A stretch of DNA of 10,409 nucleotides, taken from an uncultured Pseudomonadales bacterium (GTDB taxonomy: Bacteria > Pseudomonadota > Gammaproteobacteria > Pseudomonadales > Cellvibrionaceae). Within the stretch, counting starts at the first letter, position 1. Every line of letters starts with the position of its first letter. The notes below the pieces were generated by a model. It made no database searches and was not told where the DNA came from. It saw only the letters and a program-made list of their open reading frames with translations. Positions 7,314-10,409 of this stretch are shown here, piece by piece. The stretch lies in contig CALIUX010000179.1 of the NCBI GenBank assembly GCA_938048505.1, forward strand, positions 1-10,409, written 5' to 3'. Both the position numbers and the translations under genes were made by a program.

Positions 7314-9230
7314 ATGAATTTTTTTGAGCATCAAAATGCTGCTCAGCGGCGGAGCTTGCAACTGGTTTTATTATTTGCTGTTGCTGTACTGAGTGTTGTC
7401 TTTTTTACCTCGCTGGTTATTGCAGGTATTGTTCAATACTTTTTTAACTCCTCCATCGTCAGTACAGAAGCATACTCACCACAATCTTGGCACAGTCTTT
7501 TTTCTAGCCCCGCCTTTATGTGGTCTGCCCTGATTTGCTTTTCCGTCATTTTATTAGGCAGCCTCTTTAAGAGCTTACAATTAGGCGGGAATGGCATTGC
7601 TGTTGCGATGGCTATGAAAGGCAAACATATTCACCCCGCAAACAAAGAGCCTCAATATCAACAACTGCTTAATACCGTCGCCGAAATGGCCATCGCATCA
7701 GGTAACCCTGTACCTAAAGTGTTTGTTGTGCCAGGAGGCGCCATTAATGCTTTTGCTGCAGGCTACAACCGACATCAAACGGTTATTGGCGTTTCAGAGG
7801 GTGCTATTACCCAGCTTACTCGAGATGAATTGCAAGGCGTGATCGCTCATGAATTCAGTCACATTAATTTTGGCGATGTCAAAGTGAATATGCGACTTGT
7901 GGCGCTCCTTCATGGGATTTTAATGATTGGGCTAATTGGCAGGATGCTACTATGGGGTGGTCATTCAAGTACCAGCTCAACGCGAAGCGGCAAGCGTGAC
8001 AGCAGCGCATTGGGGGTTGGAATTGCGCTTATTGTTATAGGGTATGTAGGGACTTTTTTTGGCAATTTAATTAAATCAGCTGTTAGTCGCCAAAGAGAAT
8101 TCCTGGCGGACGCCAGCGCCGTACAATTTACGCGCAACCCAGATGGCATAGCCGGCGCATTAAAAAAAATAGCGGGCATAACGCCTTCTCGCCAACGCAG
8201 TACACAAACAGAAACCTATAGCCATTTCTATTTCTCTAACTTAAACACACAATCTCTAGCGCCAAGTTTTATCAGGGGGTTGCTCTCAACACACCCCCCG
8301 CTTGATGAGCGTATTAAACGCTTAGGCAAATGGCATTCAACCGAGTCAATGACGGCTCAATCAGCACAGGAAGCTAGCGGATTTACTCCAAATAATACAG
8401 CGGGCTCTACCGAAAAACCCGATGCATCCGAGCAAGTCATGGGCTTTTCGAGCGGGGCCAATATTATTAATAGTATTGGCCACCCTCAACCTATTAACTT
8501 AAACATCGCTAAAAGCCAGCTGAATACACTATCAAGTGATTTACAGTCTTACACTCACGATGCATTCAGTGCAAGAGCATTGATTTATGCCATTATTATC
8601 AATGAAACACCTAAACAACACCAAGCTACGCAACTTCAGTATATTGCAACAAATGAAAACACTAAAACACGCGCGACAGTAGCCAATTTACTACCTCTGA
8701 TTCATGGGCTCAATGGTGCAGACATTTATTCTCTGATTACACTTTCTGAGCGAGCACTTCAGGATCAATCCACCGAGCAAGCAGAGCATTTCAAAAAAGT
8801 ATCGCGTGAATTAATTAAAGCTGATAAGAAATTATCACTGTTAGAGTGGTGTATATACCGCATTGCCATTTCACCACTGAGGCAAAGAAAATCAAGGAAA
8901 AGCATTCAACTCTCAGAAGCCAAGGCATCTGTAAGCATGCTCATTTATTACATTGCAGCTTACAGCGAAAAGGATCAGCAACAGAAAGTCATAACAGATG
9001 CCGAAAAGCAGCTCGGCATGCAGTGCGATCACCCCAAAAGTGTTTCGATTAGCGAACTGGATAAAGAACTTGATCAGCTAACTTCACTCAGACCGCTTGA
9101 AAAGCCTCTTTTATTAAAAGCTGTTTTAGCGGCAATAAAAGGAGATGGAAAATTGACAGATGATGAACTAACGCTCATTAGAATGATTGCATTAATACTG
9201 GATTGCCCTATTCCCAGCATGGTCCAGTAG
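7314..9230 (+). CDS. M48 (HtpX/Ste24-like) membrane metallopeptidase with long C-terminal extension
   Basis: This is a 638-residue zinc endopeptidase of the inner membrane, likely in membrane-protein quality control. Two membrane segments come first (about 14–39 and 63–85). VPGGAINAFAAGYN precedes the zinc motif HEFSH at 179–183, with Glu180 catalytic. Two more hydrophobic segments follow (about 194–214 and 231–256). Glu262 in SRQREFLADASA is the third zinc ligand, and STHPPLDERIKRLGKW ends the M48 domain near 341. A polar linker and about 240 mostly helical residues follow, far beyond HtpX length (about 290). The last stretch, LRPLEKPLLLKAVLAAIKGDGKLTDDELTLIRMIALILDCP, resembles TerB-like helical domains. 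I chose ATG 7314, with GGTGG (7302–7306) seven bases upstream, over an in-frame TTG at 7299. Pairing with lemA is a recurrent arrangement. Confidence 0.93.
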   Translation: MNFFEHQNAAQRRSLQLVLLFAVAVLSVVFFTSLVIAGIVQYFFNSSIVSTEAYSPQSWHSLFSSPAFMWSALICFSVILLGSLFKSLQLGGNGIAVAMAMKGKHIHPANKEPQYQQLLNTVAEMAIASGNPVPKVFVVPGGAINAFAAGYNRHQTVIGVSEGAITQLTRDELQGVIAHEFSHINFGDVKVNMRLVALLHGILMIGLIGRMLLWGGHSSTSSTRSGKRDSSALGVGIALIVIGYVGTFFGNLIKSAVSRQREFLADASAVQFTRNPDGIAGALKKIAGITPSRQRSTQTETYSHFYFSNLNTQSLAPSFIRGLLSTHPPLDERIKRLGKWHSTESMTAQSAQEASGFTPNNTAGSTEKPDASEQVMGFSSGANIINSIGHPQPINLNIAKSQLNTLSSDLQSYTHDAFSARALIYAIIINETPKQHQATQLQYIATNENTKTRATVANLLPLIHGLNGADIYSLITLSERALQDQSTEQAEHFKKVSRELIKADKKLSLLEWCIYRIAISPLRQRKSRKSIQLSEAKASVSMLIYYIAAYSEKDQQQKVITDAEKQLGMQCDHPKSVSISELDKELDQLTSLRPLEKPLLLKAVLAAIKGDGKLTDDELTLIRMIALILDCPIPSMVQ

Positions 9231-9421
9231 TCACTTAGCTATTGAGGTGGCATTACAAGATTCCATTTGCAGTACTTTGTTACAACACTTTTTTACGATA
9301 CTTGTTTACGATATTTTTTATAGCGCAAACGCCTTTAGGGTTTCTCAATATCCTTTTAGAGCTCTATCAACATTCTCGTAGATCTTCTGAAGCTTAAGAT
9401 TTTCCTGCTTTCCAACACGTC

Positions 9422-9462
9422 ACTGTCTTTTAGATTAATCACTTGGCAACCTAAAAGACAGT
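9422..9462. terminator. 12-bp inverted repeat between the convergent M48 and YqaE genes
   Basis: ACTGTCTTTTAG (9422–9433) pairs perfectly with CTAAAAGACAGT (9451–9462) around a 17-nt loop. It starts 12 bases past the YqaE-type stop (9474) and 192 bases past the M48 stop (9230). Its position between convergent genes suggests a bidirectional terminator. The flanks are AT-rich without a clean T run, so the assignment is tentative. Confidence 0.5.
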
Positions 9463-9473
9463 ATTTTAATAAA

Positions 9474-9632
9474 TTATTTCAAAAGCACCCATAAAGCATG
9501 AATAACGCCGGGAATCCAGAATAGAAAGCACAGAACAATATTAATAATAAAGTTTTTACTCAGTTTCTCCTTCAAAAATACAGCCACTGGCGGCAAAATA
9601 ATGGCAATAATAATCATTAATAAACGTTCCAT
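9474..9632 (-). CDS. YqaE/Pmp3 family small membrane protein
   Basis: A 52-residue hydrophobic peptide of the YqaE/Pmp3 (UPF0057) family. These are two-helix inner-membrane proteins often induced by salt, cold or other stress, with a proposed role in membrane potential or ion balance. The first membrane helix, MERLLMIIIAIILPPVAVFLKE, contains the family PP-x-AVFL motif. The second, NFIINIVLCFLFWIPGVIHALWVLLK, contains the diagnostic WIPG-x-IHA-hydrophobic pattern. Its length is the family norm. GGAG (9638–9641) lies five bases before ATG 9632, giving a good ribosome binding site. It stands alone on the minus strand, convergent with the M48 gene, with a 12-bp inverted repeat just after its stop. 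I could not find a convincing promoter upstream. Confidence 0.93.
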   Translation of the reverse strand: MERLLMIIIAIILPPVAVFLKEKLSKNFIINIVLCFLFWIPGVIHALWVLLK

Positions 9633-9825
9633 ATAAACTCCGATATTTTTGGGTCAAAATTAAAAAATGTCTTACCATTAAATGATTAAGAGCATAACAA
9701 ACATGACTATAAGCACATCATACTGAATAGTGACTTAAAGACTCTTACTTTTTATCAATATCAAGGGTATACCAGTATCAAATACTTTTTTCTTGATGGC
9801 CCACGTAATTACAATCGCTATTTAT

Positions 9826-9868
9826 TAAGCATAAAAAAGCCCAGATTAACTGGGCTTTTTTATGCTTA
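9826..9868. terminator. Bidirectional intrinsic terminator with a 19-bp perfect stem
   Basis: Bases 9826–9844 and 9850–9868 are exact reverse complements around an ATTAA loop. The GC-rich core GCCCAG/CTGGGC is followed by TTTTTT on both strands. It lies about 60 bases past the stop of the YbjQ-like gene (9928) on the minus strand, so it most likely ends that transcript. Confidence 0.9.
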
Positions 9869-9927
9869 TGTACTTAAGGTTTCAGACATAAGGCATACGG
9901 CTAAAACGTGGGGCCTGATGCTTTGAG

Positions 9928-10409
9928 CTATGCTTCGAGCGCTTCACCCGCAACTTCTACAATCAAAGCAACACCAGATGCTTTAACAGTAACGTTTGCA
10001 GCTGTTTTCTCATCAATAGCTTTCATACTGTTTTTGATTGCTATACCAGCGACCATATTGGCATCCATATCGCGCGCTTTTTCTCGCAACTCCGCCAAGG
10101 CATTCTTTTTACCTTGTAAAAGCGCCGCTTTAATTCTTTCACTCTTGGCACCGGTAAATTTACCCTTAGTGAAAAGGTCTGGTGTTAACTCAACGTTTAA
10201 AACACACTCTGCTGTCACATCATCAAGTATCGCAACAACGTTTTGATCCGATACCGGCTTGGTATTCAATGCAATGGGCTGATTCGCTTGAGCCCTTACA
10301 CGCTTACCTATATCGAGCTTAGGTTCCTCAAAAGACAAAGGTTTAACAGTTGCCGTTTTTTTCACCTTGGGCAAATCTTGCTTAACAGGCTTTTGCTGTT
10401 GTACCGCTT
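9928..10409 (-). CDS. Protein with C-terminal YbjQ-like domain, 5' part outside the window
   Basis: Only the last 159 or so residues are visible, and the frame stays open to the right edge. A TTG at 10374 could start translation, but the open upstream codons (AVQQQKPVKQD) suggest the gene continues outside. The visible part begins with a Gln/Lys/Pro-rich, probably unstructured linker to about residue 50. A compact domain follows: NVVAILDDVTAECVLNVELTPDLF, then SERIKAALLQGKKNALAELREKARDMDANMVAGIAIKNSMKA and NVTVKASGVALIVEVAGEALEA. The ALAELREKARDMDANMVAGI helix-strand followed by a V.ASG.A strand resembles the YbjQ (UPF0145, heavy-metal-binding-like) fold, where the corresponding segment reads LGADAVVGI...SGTAV. 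No biochemical role is established for that family, and the match is by eye. The gene is followed by the strong terminator at 9826–9868. Confidence 0.65.
   Translation of the reverse strand, partial: AVQQQKPVKQDLPKVKKTATVKPLSFEEPKLDIGKRVRAQANQPIALNTKPVSDQNVVAILDDVTAECVLNVELTPDLFTKGKFTGAKSERIKAALLQGKKNALAELREKARDMDANMVAGIAIKNSMKAIDEKTAANVTVKASGVALIVEVAGEALEA

Noticed and set aside
8846..9052. Alternative-frame open reading frame inside the M48 gene
   Set aside because: It lies wholly within the in-frame C-terminal extension and shows no domain or plausible start signal.
9292..9313. Two copies of TTTACGATA, 13 bp apart, as an operator or iteron
   Set aside because: There are only two AT-rich copies, downstream of a gene and not near a start. 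Chance is likely.
9774..9791. AGTAT-CAA-ATACT hairpin followed by T residues as a plus-strand terminator
   Set aside because: The stem is five AT-rich pairs and there is no plus-strand gene nearby for it to terminate.

Overview
The window looks like chromosomal DNA of a gammaproteobacterium, probably a marine or aquatic one. The main reasons are the fxsA–groES–groEL order, a 549-residue GroEL with a Gly-Gly-Met tail, a 97-residue GroES, the lack of a CIRCE operator, and the YdiY-like (DUF481), LemA and YqaE families alongside. I cannot fix the genus from sequence alone. Base composition is AT-leaning and fairly even, and apart from the IS remnant at the left edge I see no large mobile island.

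Layout. Positions 1–374 are the 3' end of a broken IS481/IS3-type transposase, carrying an in-frame TAA, followed by the probable IS end (to about 430). Positions 443–524 hold a compact nested inverted repeat that folds as a three-way junction, downstream of groEL. The minus-strand block 624–3351 is fxsA, groES, groEL, with a good sigma-32-type promoter between fxsA and groES. Upstream of fxsA, a candidate sigma-70 promoter and a strong intrinsic terminator enclose about 77 nt without a convincing gene. A DUF481 outer-membrane protein (minus, 3580–4650) is divergent from an AmpG-family MFS transporter (plus, 4793–6379). Then come lemA (6587–7183) and a membrane M48 metallopeptidase with a long C-terminal extension (7314–9230), both plus strand. 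The right end has a 52-residue YqaE/Pmp3-type membrane peptide (minus, 9474–9632), a 19-bp-stem terminator (9826–9868), and the 3' part of a minus-strand gene ending in a YbjQ-like domain that runs off the window.

Functional picture. The theme is housekeeping and envelope or protein quality control: the GroESL chaperonin under heat-shock control, LemA with an HtpX-like membrane protease, a small stress-type membrane peptide, a muropeptide-permease-like transporter and an outer-membrane barrel. I see no defence system, biosynthetic cluster or prophage. The less ordinary items are the structured element at 443–524, the promoter/terminator arrangement in front of fxsA, and the uncharacterised C-terminal half of the M48 peptidase.
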